Assembly (NCBI GenBank): GCA_033239525.1
Contig: BSYO01000030.1
Span: 8,593,119-8,657,118 of the forward strand
DNA from: Nepenthes gracilis
Taxonomy: Eukaryota > Streptophyta > Magnoliopsida > Caryophyllales > Nepenthaceae
DNA length: 64,000 nt
Direction of reading: 5' to 3'
The notes under the pieces were generated by a model. It worked only from the letters and a program-made list of their open reading frames with translations. It was not told the DNA's origin and ran no database searches. Positions 42,281 to 48,965 of this stretch are shown here, piece by piece (within the stretch, counting starts at the first letter, position 1; every line of letters begins with the position of its first letter). Made by a program: the position numbers and the translations under genes.

Positions 42281-43962
42281 CAAAAAAAAATATGTGGGAA
42301 TTGCAATTCCCACAAATTTGCTAACCAAACGAAGGAATTGCTTTTTCCGCGGGAATTACAATTCTTTTCCCCCCCAATTATTGCAACCAAACATAGCCTT
42401 AGTGTTGTTATTTAGAACTCCAATTGTTACAGATGTATGCGTTAGTATCATTTTGTAACTGACCACTCAGATTGATAGTTGGAATGGTCTGTCATTGGAA
42501 AGATTGAATTATGAACTTGGCAAGCTACTCTTATTCCCACTGCCTTGTTTTTCCCATTAAAAACATTTTCTTTTCTTTGATGTCATACATTCTGAACGGT
42601 GGACAAAAACAGCCCTCATAAAAGTTGTTGTGGTAGATATCCCCCCTTGGCTCTGCAAACCTTGAATGCCTTGCCATATAACCACTAGATTTCATATTGG
42701 ACTGTGTAGTCACTTCCAAAAGAACTGATCATAGAGTTTCTGGTACATTTCCCATACCTATAAGACTCATCTTCTGTGACAATCTATCTGCATTTACTGA
42801 GTCTATCTCAATTCAACAACCTCCCTTCTTTGACAGGCAAGTATAAACCTGTGGTTTTGAATATGTTGTTTTCCCGAAACATCTCTGGGTCATTGAAGTC
42901 AGCTGTGTTGTCCAAGCAGCAACTGATAAGCTGAGTAGGCAGAAAACTAGCTATTTGAGCAAAGTTTCCACTTGCCATCAGCAATGGTTCCATCTCTAAA
43001 TACTTCCCTTTGCTTCATGAGCTTTCCTCAAGTACAAGCAAGATCAATCTTGCTGTGATGATACCAAGCAACACCGGTTTTTTTTAATTCTGGAGTGAGG
43101 AAAGTATTTGAATCTAGGTCCCTTATGATACTTGGCATAAAGCCATGAGTCTTACAGGAGATTGAAGAGAAATCCAATCTCCACACACTGAAAACATGCG
43201 AAGTTTATAACTGGAATGTATAAACCTAAGTTTTTAGTTTTTATCACTGAAGGCTTCCCACAGTGGAGATTTTCAAGAGGCATGGAGCATTTTTGCATCA
43301 AACCCACTTGAATTTGATAAATGAATTGCATGTGTAAGTATGTATTCGTGTACGTCCTATAGATATACTCGTTTTTAATTTAAAACTTAAAACTGCTACT
43401 CAAAAGAAATGACTGTTCAGTTACAGTACTGCTTTCTGAATTTGTATATGTTGTGGCAATTCTTGTAAGACTATTGTTGAACAAATTGTTCTTCTTATAT
43501 ATAGATAGGTGTACCCATTTGACCTATGAACTGTCTTCATAGGGTCAGATTTTATTCACTTAATCCATGACTTGAAATTCCAATCCTCCCAGATGGTTCA
43601 GACCCCTCATCGTACTCAGGAAAGATCATAGAGTGTTCTTGGGATTCAGAAGAGGATGTATGGGTCTGCATGCGGATCAGGACTGATAAGTTAACCCCGA
43701 ACGAGTTCAATACTTACAGAAAGGTCTATTCTGGTTGATTTGATTCTGGTTGTGATGTATGCGGCGGTTCACATTTGATTGTTGCCCAGTTCATTTGAGG
43801 TCAATATGCCTTTTGCAGGTTACGAGAAGCATAGGTGACAATATAACGGAAGATGTCCTGTTGAATGAGATTACCGAGATAATTTGCTTGCCTATGTATG
43901 CAGATCGGATTCGGAGTGACAGCAAAGTCCACCACCACTCAAACTCAGCACGTCGTAGATAG
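3934..43962 (+). CDS. mRNA-capping enzyme (RNA triphosphatase/guanylyltransferase), 5'-partial, 16 exons
   Basis: Bifunctional nuclear enzyme of the RNGTT type that starts cap synthesis on RNA polymerase II transcripts: the N-terminal cysteine-phosphatase-like domain removes the gamma-phosphate of the RNA 5' end, and the C-terminal nucleotidyltransferase adds GMP through a lysine-GMP intermediate. Joined exons: 3934-4069, 11686-11837, 14107-14190, 14292-14354, 18106-18237, 19244-19447, 21402-21530, 22952-23001, 25798-25960, 26064-26195, 34739-34861, 34992-35090, 37789-37878, 37989-38073, 43593-43723, 43819-43962. The joins keep one frame for 638 residues to TAG. Visible motifs (numbered from the first visible residue): HCTHGHNRTG with Cys164 and Arg170; KADG with Lys333 (motif I); LDGEM 382-386 (III); DGLIF 484-488 (IV); LLKWK 503-507 (V); RIRTDK 575-580 (VI). 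All catalytic residues are present, so it looks functional. About 45 N-terminal residues are missing compared with the Arabidopsis protein as I recall it; no start exon was found in 1-3933. The gene is swollen by transposons, all in introns. Confidence 0.95.
4790..5165. repeat. dispersed repeat, pair with 40140-40420
   Basis: Shares colinear blocks with 40140-40420: a 'cttatg..aaa..tgta..at' block, then 'aaatcatt.aacacctttcaa', then 'gtgttagaaatct', then a GACA...CTCTTGCTTCT-like block. This style is common in Ty3/gypsy LTRs, so both are probably LTR fragments. A 126-codon minus-strand ORF here is not a gene. Confidence 0.5.
5380..6720. repeat. GC-richer repeat-like segment in intron, partly shared with 30380-30960
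   Basis: Composition differs from the flanks, with many CA-, GTTGAC- and CATGACAC-type words. 6414-6677 repeats GTTGAC/GTCAAC many times. 'atgacaca.tgtcc.tgac' occurs both near 5738 and near 30636, in similar surroundings, pointing to a dispersed element. Open frames at 5537-5755, 5804-6097 and 6414-6677 show no known domain. Confidence 0.35.
7170..7400. repeat. GACAC-rich repeat fragment
   Basis: Runs of GACAC/GTGTC (tggacactct, acacgtgtc, gacacatgtc, aacatgttt) that match the left part of the element at 18261-19189 in order. Probably a truncated relative. Confidence 0.45.
7668..10240. mobile_element. Ty3/gypsy-type solo LTR (about 2.57 kb)
   Basis: Begins TGTCACGAAATTTAG and ends AGGATGTTACA, the TG...CA ends and near-inverse termini (TGTnAC...GTTACA) typical of plant gypsy LTRs. 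Inside are features common in such LTRs: 'gagtataaaactcagcaagtat' near 8069-8091 and a CT-rich tract (about 9290-10070) that gives long spurious ORFs on both strands. No gag, pol or primer-binding site adjoins it, so it is a solo LTR. No clean 5-bp target duplication: left flank GGTCA, right flank ACTAT. Orientation unresolved; I favour minus, because the GA-rich tract would then lie in the 5' half. Confidence 0.6.
8297..8316. repeat. TA microsatellite
   Basis: Short (TA)n run inside the solo LTR. A second, longer AT run lies at about 10132-10163. Confidence 0.8.
10241..11685 (+). other. end of capping-enzyme intron 1, nothing recognised
   Basis: AT-rich intron sequence between the solo LTR and the acceptor at 11685. 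No domain, RNA gene or clear repeat seen. Confidence 0.5.
11686..11837 (+). CDS. capping enzyme exon, start of triphosphatase domain (residues 46-96)
   Basis: Acceptor ACAG before 11686; completes the split Gly codon and reads GWLDCPNIGQELYGIIPSKV onward, the conserved start of the RNA triphosphatase domain. It ends at Lys96 in phase 0. The only donor that keeps the frame with the next exon is GC at 11838-11839 in the context AAG|GCAAGTA, so the following intron is of the rare GC-AG class. Confidence 0.93.
11838..14106 (+). other. GC-AG intron of the capping-enzyme gene
   Basis: Donor AAG|GCAAGTA, acceptor TTACAG|CTT. The GC donor sits in the strong context usual for this class. Reading through gives an open frame into the intron (to about 12119) that ends in non-conserved residues, so retention would truncate the protein before the catalytic cysteine. 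13475-13620 has a possible SINE remnant (B-box-like ggattcaaatc). Confidence 0.85.
14107..14190 (+). CDS. capping enzyme exon (residues 97-124)
   Basis: TTACAG acceptor and AAG|GTAACT donor. Codes for LGMVVDLTNTDRYY and the following stretch of the phosphatase fold, 28 complete codons. Confidence 0.93.
14292..14354 (+). CDS. capping enzyme exon (residues 125-145)
   Basis: TGTAG acceptor and GAG|GTATGT donor, only 101 bp after the previous exon. Codes for IPCQGRNSVPDNKSVNTFVF plus Glu, 21 complete codons. Confidence 0.93.
15480..16090. repeat. dispersed ATATTGG-type repeat, copy B
   Basis: Colinear with 35265-35760: 'atgaaagtattagta', a GGTATCAGTTG-like block, then 'gagttatatactaaaattta', and a right part full of GATATT/TATTGG words. 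About 0.6 kb. Its left end carries one member of the 25-bp direct repeat. Another stretch of the same vocabulary lies at 16430-16640. Confidence 0.5.
17451..17640. repeat. 95-bp tandem duplication (two copies)
   Basis: 17451-17545 and 17546-17640 are identical apart from C at 17517 versus T at 17612. A seed of the unit (atcatttagttgattg) also occurs just upstream near 17380, suggesting how the duplication began. One difference in 95 bp means it is recent. Confidence 0.92.
18106..18237 (+). CDS. capping enzyme exon with triphosphatase active site (residues 146-189)
   Basis: TTCCAG acceptor and GAG|GTAAGT donor. Holds the phosphatase signature HCTHGHNRTG (HCX5R[ST]G); the nucleophile Cys codon is 18160-18162. 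The next helix, MIIHYLMR, is also conserved. Confidence 0.96.
18261..19189. mobile_element. non-autonomous DNA transposon with terminal inverted repeats
   Basis: Left end TTATGCTAAGTCTATGAAGT and the right end read on the other strand (TTATGCTATGAGCTATAAAG) match at most positions, followed on both sides by GACAC-rich subterminal sequence. No coding capacity. It fills the intron 18238-19243: without it the intron would be about 77 bp, close to the other short introns of this gene, which supports the borders. No clear target duplication, so superfamily (Mutator-like or hAT-like) is open. Confidence 0.55.
19244..19447 (+). CDS. capping enzyme exon, end of triphosphatase domain and acidic linker (residues 190-257)
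   Basis: GGTAG acceptor and AAT|GTATGT donor; 68 complete codons. Contains ARPPGIYKPDYIEALYTFYH, typical of capping-enzyme triphosphatases, then the plant PPTPEWKRS motif and an acidic run (EDDDDG) that starts the linker to the guanylyltransferase domain. Confidence 0.94.
19505..19650. repeat. possible SINE-like repeat, pair with 23055-23160
   Basis: 'aaccaat', then 'atccttt.aatgaagg.tt.aa', recurs in the same order at 23055-23160, with weak tRNA-like boxes ('ggcctagttagtaag', 'gggttgaaacccgg'). Confidence 0.3.
20755..21060. repeat. dispersed ATATTGG-type repeat, copy C
   Basis: Many GATATT/ATATTGG/AATATC words, as at 2741, 15480 and 35265. Confidence 0.45.
21402..21530 (+). CDS. capping enzyme interdomain linker exon (residues 258-300)
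   Basis: TTTTCAG acceptor and GGG|GTAACA donor; 43 complete codons. Conserved core MTNDDVLGDELPHAQEE. The ends are less conserved, so a few-residue shift of the donor is possible. Confidence 0.87.
22133..22530 (-). mobile_element. Ty1/copia-type solo LTR, 398 bp, with intact 5-bp target duplication
   Basis: Ends are TGATGCAG...CTGCGTCA, an 8-bp imperfect inverted repeat, flanked on both sides by GTTTC (22128-22132 and 22531-22535). On the minus strand it has a core-promoter-like TATATATAAAG, followed by a 'gattgtaatttctttctctctc' type R/U5 region, as in plant copia LTRs. No internal retrotransposon sequence remains, so it arose by recombination between two LTRs. Perfect duplication suggests a fairly young insertion. 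Confidence 0.8.
22952..23001 (+). CDS. capping enzyme short exon (residues 301-316)
   Basis: TTTGCAG acceptor and AATAG|GTATAT donor; 50 bp, too short for a usual ORF cut-off. Codes for IKAPSHFPGSHPVSLN and leaves two bases of an Arg codon. FPGSHPVSL is the conserved entry to the guanylyltransferase domain. Confidence 0.93.
23002..25797 (+). other. capping-enzyme intron of 2.8 kb
   Basis: Very AT-rich, with TA microsatellites near 23667-23690 and 24318-24340. 23055-23160 pairs with the repeat at 19505. No domain or RNA gene seen. Confidence 0.5.
25798..25960 (+). CDS. capping enzyme exon with guanylyltransferase active lysine (residues 317-371)
   Basis: GACAG acceptor, GAG|GTTTAT donor. Motif I TWKADGTRY carries the lysine that becomes guanylylated (codon 25844-25846, Lys333). 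It is followed by YLIDRSFRFRRVQMRFP, highly conserved in plant capping enzymes. Confidence 0.97.
26064..26195 (+). CDS. capping enzyme exon with motif III (residues 372-415)
   Basis: CTAG acceptor and GAG|GTTGGA donor, after a 103-bp intron. LLDGEMIID is nucleotidyltransferase motif III, followed by RRYLIYDLIAIN, also typical of the family. Confidence 0.96.
28250..30010 (+). pseudogene. decayed LINE ORF1 (DUF4283-like domain)
   Basis: Plant L1-type LINEs carry an ORF1 with a DUF4283 domain and often a zinc knuckle. In 29186-29368 the phrase FPVVANIARMIWYRIDVQ resembles the domain core (FPVVxxxxxxxWxxxG). In 29530-29700, WTPTGLRYVARAIDKPLYAD followed after a stop by GYARVCMKVGA matches the typical domain end (GLSxIAsaiGkPLyaD...yARvcVev). 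Several stops and frameshifts break it. 28260-29100 may be its coiled-coil N-terminal part (for example NKFEQASPLQFSAF in one frame), but this is weaker. No reverse transcriptase follows. Confidence 0.6.
30380..30960. repeat. repeat-like segment related to 5380-6000
   Basis: Shares 'catgacaca.tgtcc.tgac' and a similar CA-rich, GTGT-rich composition with the intron segment near 5540-5990. Family unknown. Confidence 0.3.
33245..33706. repeat. direct duplication of about 260 bp
   Basis: 33245-33505 and 33506-33706 share in order 'agcatg.gg.tctgaag', 'agatctcaaat.ggagagaaaat', 'aagtgtttgtgacca' and 'aattgcttgaaattct.a..taatag'. A smaller 62-bp repeat of the last block lies at 33400-33500. Clearly diverged, so not recent. 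Confidence 0.7.
33755..34255 (+). mobile_element. tandem trio of Au-like SINE copies
   Basis: Three head-to-tail copies with period about 150-160 bp, anchored by GCATTGTGTCA at about 33825, 33984 and 34133. Each has the order seen in plant Au SINEs: 'gctccttg.tgca..gtaag..tgctgcattgtg' (A-box region), 'ggatttaa/agattcaa' (degraded B box), 'cctctctatatgt.agggt.aggct..atata' and, in the third copy, an end like 'ttgtgtactaggcc' (compare GTGCACCGGGC). B boxes are mutated, so they are probably silent. Open frames at 33715-33972 and 33978-34229 are chance. Confidence 0.62.
34739..34861 (+). CDS. capping enzyme exon (residues 416-456)
   Basis: GGTAG acceptor and AGG|GTATGT donor; 41 codons, beginning RPFYERWKMLEREVVEPRN. 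Lies right after the 8.5 kb transposon-filled intron and 130 bp before the next exon. Confidence 0.95.
34992..35090 (+). CDS. capping enzyme exon with motif IV (residues 457-489)
   Basis: CTCAG acceptor and CAG|GTGCTT donor. Contains KDFWPLSTVAKLV and the motif IV segment EADGLIFQ. Confidence 0.96.
35265..35760. repeat. dispersed ATATTGG-type repeat, copy D
   Basis: Colinear with copy B at 15480-16090 (atgaaagtattagta ... gagttatatactaaaattta ... gatatt/tattgg-rich right part). Confidence 0.5.
35830..36172. repeat. 187-bp tandem duplication
   Basis: 35830-36016 and 36017-36172 share 'ggttttc.tt.ttca.agcca', 'tctacacttagtgtttctat', 'taaatctaagtcttgttta' and 'ttaactaacagt'. About a dozen differences, so older than the 95-bp duplication at 17451. 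Confidence 0.85.
37789..37878 (+). CDS. capping enzyme exon with motif V (residues 490-519)
   Basis: GCTAG acceptor and GAG|GTAACC donor. GWDDPYVPRTHEGLLKWK contains motif V (LLKWK), then EMNSVDFLFE. Confidence 0.96.
37989..38073 (+). CDS. capping enzyme exon (residues 520-547)
   Basis: GATAG acceptor and AGAG|GTCAGT donor. Codes for VDANGRELLYLHERGKRKLM and the start of the OB-fold domain; one base of an Asp codon is carried across the next 5.5 kb intron. Confidence 0.93.
40140..40420. repeat. dispersed repeat, pair with 4790-5165
   Basis: Contains 'tcaaagttgtaggataaca', 'aaatcatttaacacctttcaa' and 'gtgttagaaatct' in the same order as at 4790-5165. Phrases such as 'caaagttgtagga' are frequent in gypsy LTRs. 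Confidence 0.5.
41347..42398. mobile_element. Tourist-like (PIF/Harbinger) MITE expanded by an AAT microsatellite
   Basis: Ends CGGTACGTTTGGTTGC and, on the other strand, GGCTATGTTTGGTTGC, with 10 perfect inner bases; flanked by the 3-bp duplication TTA (41344-41346 and 42399-42401), typical of PIF/Harbinger. Subterminal GGAATAGAAT/GGTGGGAAT repeats match GGAATT...ATTCC at the other end. The interior is almost all trinucleotide repeat, so the element is about 1.05 kb instead of a few hundred bases. The host intron still splices in frame. Confidence 0.78.
41527..42285. repeat. AAT microsatellite of about 0.76 kb with higher-order pattern
   Basis: Long (AAT)n with interruptions. 'aatacctaata' recurs at several places (around 41933, 41990, 42077, 42183 and 42224), showing that blocks of the array were themselves duplicated. 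On the minus strand it reads as a 251-codon Tyr/Ile/Leu frame, which is not a gene. Confidence 0.95.
43593..43723 (+). CDS. capping enzyme exon, OB fold with motif VI (residues 548-591)
   Basis: CCCAG acceptor and AAG|GTCTAT donor. Contains GSDPSSYSGKIIECSWD and motif VI RIRTDK, with TPNEFNT following as in other plant capping enzymes. Confidence 0.95.
43819..43962 (+). CDS. capping enzyme terminal exon (residues 592-638, stop)
   Basis: TTGCAG acceptor; reads VTRSIGDNITEDVLLNEITE and LPMYADRIRSDS, ending ARRR and TAG at 43960-43962. Before the ARRR end there is a His-rich stretch (KVHHHSNS) that I do not recall from the Arabidopsis protein. Confidence 0.94.
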   Translation, partial: VTRSIGDNITEDVLLNEITEIICLPMYADRIRSDSKVHHHSNSARRR

Positions 43963-45870
43963 CGGGGAAATGGTGGAAACAAAACTGATATGCTGTCTGT
44001 GCTTAATACTTGAGCATGTTAACCTGGTGGTCAGCACGAAATGGCCGTGCTGGTAATTAGCATATTGGTAGCTTGTGCTACATTGATGTGCGAGAAACTA
44101 GTTGGGACTGTTGAAGGCGGTTCTTTGTCAAGGCAATGTTCATCTGATAGGTCAGATGATTTAGTGATAGGTTCATTGTGTATACTAGTACTAGAAATAA
44201 TCGTTTTCCTTTTCTTTTCTCTTCTTTTTCAGCAGCATGTGTATTTTTAGGTGGCCAAATTCAGCAGTCCCAGTTTCATAATCTGGTTTGCCTTCTCCGG
44301 CTATGTATACCATACAGTAACTATCTGTGTCCGTTCCGTCTCTTATTTGTAATATCCGAAAGAAAATGCAAACCCCAGAGTCCAATTTGATGGCAAAACA
44401 CAATGGAGGTGACCACATATATATATATATGTATGTATGGTTTCATCGAAGATATGAACCAAATCCTATAACCCTTGTGGATACGGAAGAAAATGCATTG
44501 AATTGAATCTTCCAATCAGATTGTACCTTTGAATATGAATTTCATCAGCCTTGTTATTTGCATATGTATAATATGTATACACTACTGCTGCTGCTGCTTC
44601 TATATGGCAATGATTTATTGGGAATTCAAAAGATTATAAGAAAAAAAATTAAAGATTTGAAAAAAAAAAAAGTGTGAAAAAAATTGGTGGCCTTGATGTT
44701 ACATCAGTACATCGAGTAACCAGTGGCAAAAGGTTGCCAGTAAACTAAGGTCTACTCTAACAGAGTTGAAACCGAGTCCCGTCACAAGTGTTTCCTCGTA
44801 CCCTACGACACGGTTCATTCTCTCTTTATGGCTACAAAGTGGGTTTATTAAATTTTAGTCTCGTAATGGGTCCTCACCTGATATCTTGAGTTGATCCTCT
44901 TCCAACCTCAAAAGCCGGATTGTTCTCAGTTTTCATGCTTTGAAAGTTTCAATCTAGGAACCAGCCTGAAGAGAATCATCGAGTTCATTGATTGACCATT
45001 CATTACCCTTTGATGTTTTTTTGAATGAATTCCGTAGAGCATCTGTAATTCAAGCTCTACTGTAGTAGTAGTGCACATCCGGCAATAGGCCAGAGTTTAA
45101 AATTTGGCAACAATGGCATTGTAGAAGGCAATCTTGATAGAACCATTTGCAGTGTCGTCTCTTCTACTCGGTGGCAGATAATTAACATAGGAAGAATATG
45201 GCCTTTTCCTTAAATGCTTCCTCATTTTAAAGTGGGTTAGCTGTCATAAAATTACAAGCCATTATAAAAATAAGAACCCGATCATTCTATGCATAACTTG
45301 AAATCAAATGGAGTTAGTCAATGAGCAAATAAATCACTCGGTTTGAGTAAATATCAATAGAAAAAACAGCTCAATTCTTATATTTTATCTACTTTAAATT
45401 AACTTACTTTGGGGGTGATTGTTAATTTAGAAAGATGAGAGGTAAATTGGGATAAAATGGAACAATATTAATTTTCTATGTTTGAATGTTACAATAAATG
45501 AGAAAGAGTGATGAAAGATGAGAAATATAGGAAAGATTTGTTTCTTTTTAAATCAAGGTGAAATTGAGGTATAAATTGAAGGAAATATAGTTTGAAATAG
45601 TTTCATCTCAATGAACGAATTCTAGAAATATAGCTAACAAGAGCAAACTTACAGAAATAATGTAGCTGATTCTAATTGCTCTTTTTTATATCCATTTATC
45701 CAAAGAATATAAAAAATATATATATTTTTATCTATTTTCGTTAATTTCCTTTCAAAATGCTCGCTTTTCTGTCCAACTTTTACGACTTTAATGACTAGAA
45801 TGAAGAGATTTCATATAATATCTTTAAAGAGACTTTTTATGACATATTTTCTAGTAAGCTTACATGAACA
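43963..45870 (+). other. capping-enzyme 3' flank and start of the intergenic region
   Basis: The 3' UTR must lie in the first several hundred bases, but I could not place a poly(A) signal with confidence. Contains a TA run near 44418 and CTG repeats near 44585. No ORF with a known domain. Confidence 0.4.
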
Positions 45871-45879
45871 CAATGAGGA

Positions 45880-46780
45880 TGATTTTTTAAGGTTTGGACA
45901 AGAAGTCGCTCGGCAGCAGAGTATGATGTAGAGTTTATCGAGTCAGCCTGATTCATGCACACATTTGGTGTTTGATGAAGCTAAGAGGACTCAAAAATTT
46001 TTACATGGATTAAAAGACACTATTAGGAGATTGTTGGTGCCTTTTTGGTTGAGAACTTATGGGAAAATATTGGATTAAATGTTTACTCATCGAGCAAGAG
46101 ATTAAAAGGAAATATTTTTTTAAAGAAGAACATGAGCTAAAAGTCAATATTTTAGGATTAGGAGAATCCTACAAAAAGTCCAAATTTGACGATGATGGAA
46201 TAAGAAGGCTACGATGGTCCAATGGGCTTGTGGTGGACATCAACAAACGACGGTGCCTATCAGTTTTTATGAAAGATTTCATGGAGTACAGCCCTATGTT
46301 AGACAATTGAGCAAGAAGTGTCTCCACCCATTTAGGCAAACGAACAGGAAACCTAGTGCTTTGAATAAAGCATATACTGTTAGAGCAAAGAATGCCGAAG
46401 CATCCCCTTTGGTGATGAAAGATAAATTTCAAATTTTGAGACTTCCACTCATATGTTTATTGCTCCGGGGCATATGCTTTTGTTTGTATCCCCAAAGTTT
46501 GTATGCTGTTTAAATGCACCACCAAAAATTTTGAATGATGCATTAATAGTGTCCATATTTATAAGTAATTCATTGATGGTCGACATAGTGTACCCTTGGT
46601 GAGTGGCTAGGGTTCATAGTTTTGAGTTGTCGGCGCAATTGATATTGTCAAATATGCATGATTTCTGTGTAATTTAGGTATAGATTAGTTGGTATGCAAC
46701 TATATCAATGTAGAGTGTTATCACAAAAGAGTACATTTTTTAATTTTAGGTTGTCAACCATTTTATTTTTTAGAGAGTAA
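45880..46780 (+). pseudogene. Ty3/gypsy fragment: gag and aspartic protease, dead
   Basis: 45880-46140 resembles the gag domain of plant gypsy elements (KRTQKFLHGLKDTIRRLLVPF in one frame, with an in-frame stop soon after). 46450-46770 resembles the RVP_2 protease: the DSGA active site has become CSGA (Asp to Cys, codon 46461-46463), followed by a degraded STPIGDSLMVD-like and a GMDWLV-like end. Frames shift several times. No RT follows, so it is separate from the longer element downstream. Confidence 0.7.
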
Positions 46781-48965
46781 ACATAGGAATCACCATACTT
46801 AATTTTGAAATATAATGTTTAAATTAAAATAATTGAGCAAATTATTAAAGATAATCATGGGTTTGGGCAATACCCTAAGTCACATACGTGCTATGTTGTT
46901 TGGGCAATAACCAAGGAAAACCCTAAGTCACAAATACGTGTTACAAATGTTGAAACACCCAGAATAACAAAGAAAACCTCACCAGGAATAAACGGAAACA
47001 CTCCTCTTTACTTGATCAAGCATCATGGGCACATGTGCTTAGTCTAGGTAGAATTGTCGAGTCTAATGTGTACTTGGAGGATGTATATGTAGCAATTTCA
47101 GATCTAAGTCACCTAAAGTGTACATAAAAGGTAATTTTACATACTTAATAAATTCAGCCGTATATAATGTGTACTTGATAGGCATACATATGCTTGCTAG
47201 AATTGGCCTTGGCACTTGGCGCATAACTGGCACGAGACCTGTCAAGGTGGACCCAAATTTTAGGCTTCTAAGTAAACCTATGCTGCCGCACGGTCAGCCA
47301 TGCCTCTGCACTGCTGAAATTTTTTAGATATTACAAAAGTTTTGCAGCCTGTCTTTGGTTGCCCACGCCATCACCACAGCTGCAAATATTCACAGAAACT
47401 GAATAGCAAAAAATCCAGTAGTAAGGAAGGCCATCATGCCTCTGATTACAATATCTACAAAGATGAATTTGAGTGTGTTGAAAAATTGGGAAAGAGTAAA
47501 CAGTGTTCTAAGCATGCTTCAACTCCCACAAGTGAAGTGGTGAGTTCGATCCCAATCCACAGATTTCCTCGCATCTTGCTAATGGTGATAAGACGCAACT
47601 TGCTGGGTCTATTTGAGGATATTGTACTGCTTTCTAATCCTATGCCGAAAGCAAGCAATCAGTTTATGGGGTATGCCATTGTCCAAAAGGAAACTTATGG
47701 GCTATAGGGGGAGGGGAAATAGGGTGCTTGCACTAGCAATCTTTCTGATTCATGGCTGCAAAGCAGAAGAGATTCTGATTTCTCAGAAGGGTAGCATGGT
47801 TGACGAAGTGGTGGTTGCTGAAGTAGAAAAGAACTCAGTAGTGCAATTTTCGTGACCATGAGAAAACTGAAAATGGCTTGCAAATCTCGTGTCTAATGAA
47901 TTGAATGTAAGCTAAAATTCTGTTTCTGTTTTGATCATTAGAAAGGTTTTCATATTTTAAGTAATGCAGTGAGCTTGATGTTGTCAATGTTCTACTAGTG
48001 GACCATGGTTCTTTGACATTTAATTATGTTATATTCCTATTGTAGTGATTCAGTGGATTGATGGTTTTGATTTTGAGGAAGTAACAAATGTTCTAGTAAA
48101 GCAGTGTGTTTTGACACAATTTTTGGCGGTGCTTGCTTGTGGTGTGAAGGATCCAGCTGCAAGAAGGAAGCTTTGTGGCAAGATTTAGTGCAGGTTTATC
48201 AGGGGTAAGGATTCATGAACGATGCTAAGAGGTTGCAAAGTTGCTGTTGTGGGTGATTTTGAATGTAGTATGGCAATCTGTTCCGTATTATATTGTTGCA
48301 GTATTAACAATCTGGAACACAAGATTGTTAAGTTGTTCAGAATCTGTTGCAGCAGTTCACAAGGCTTAGCTGATTCTTTAGTAGTCTTGTATCCAAGCGT
48401 GAGTTTATACAAGTTTGGTGTATTCAAGGAGAATGTGTTGAACAATATTGAATTAAATAGTGCGATGGGCATAATTTTCAGGTACTTCAACCTCCTCTAA
48501 GCCTTGTTTTTTCTGACCGAGTCTGTATATTCATTGCAGAAGAATCAGTTTGAAGGTTGGAAAATTGGAGATAAGTTGGTTTGAAAAGAGGGTTGTGCTT
48601 CGTGAGGCCTTCCATGGACTGCTCTTGGAGGTTAGCCAGTTGAAATGCCTTGTTTAATAAGAAGGATTAAAATTTTTACCATCGGACAAGTTTCCTCCTC
48701 CAATCTGCTTAAGAGACTTGAGATGAAGACGGACTCGGACAATGTATTGTTTTAGTATAGCATAAGAGCCCTTAGCTCTTCGAATTTCTCTTGATAATAC
48801 TCAAAAGAGAGTTTTCTATAACTTGGTGAATTTCCCAGTTTCTTGTTGGACTGCAAGCCGAGAGCTGATGCGGTTGAATGGTGTTGCTGCATTCATTACC
48901 TACTTAGTACGTGATAATGATACAGAATTTATATAATGATAATAATAATAATAACTTGTGAAAGA
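46780..48965. other. intergenic segment with unrecognised coding-like debris
   Basis: 46862-46943 holds a small imperfect repeat (tttgggcaata...ccctaagtcaca). 47342-47707 is a 121-codon plus-strand frame, followed by broken coding-looking stretches to about 48650 that I could not assign; retroelement gag debris is possible. No RNA gene seen. Confidence 0.35.

Larger units (their letters stand above)
38074..43592 (+). other. capping-enzyme intron of 5.5 kb
   Basis: Contains the repeat at 40140-40420 and the MITE at 41347-42398. In 38100-40100 and 42420-43560 I see no feature beyond short homopolymers. Confidence 0.6.

Noticed and set aside
43963..44640. Poly(A) signal for the capping enzyme
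   Set aside because: I could not place a canonical AATAAA at a credible distance; plant signals are too loose to call by eye.
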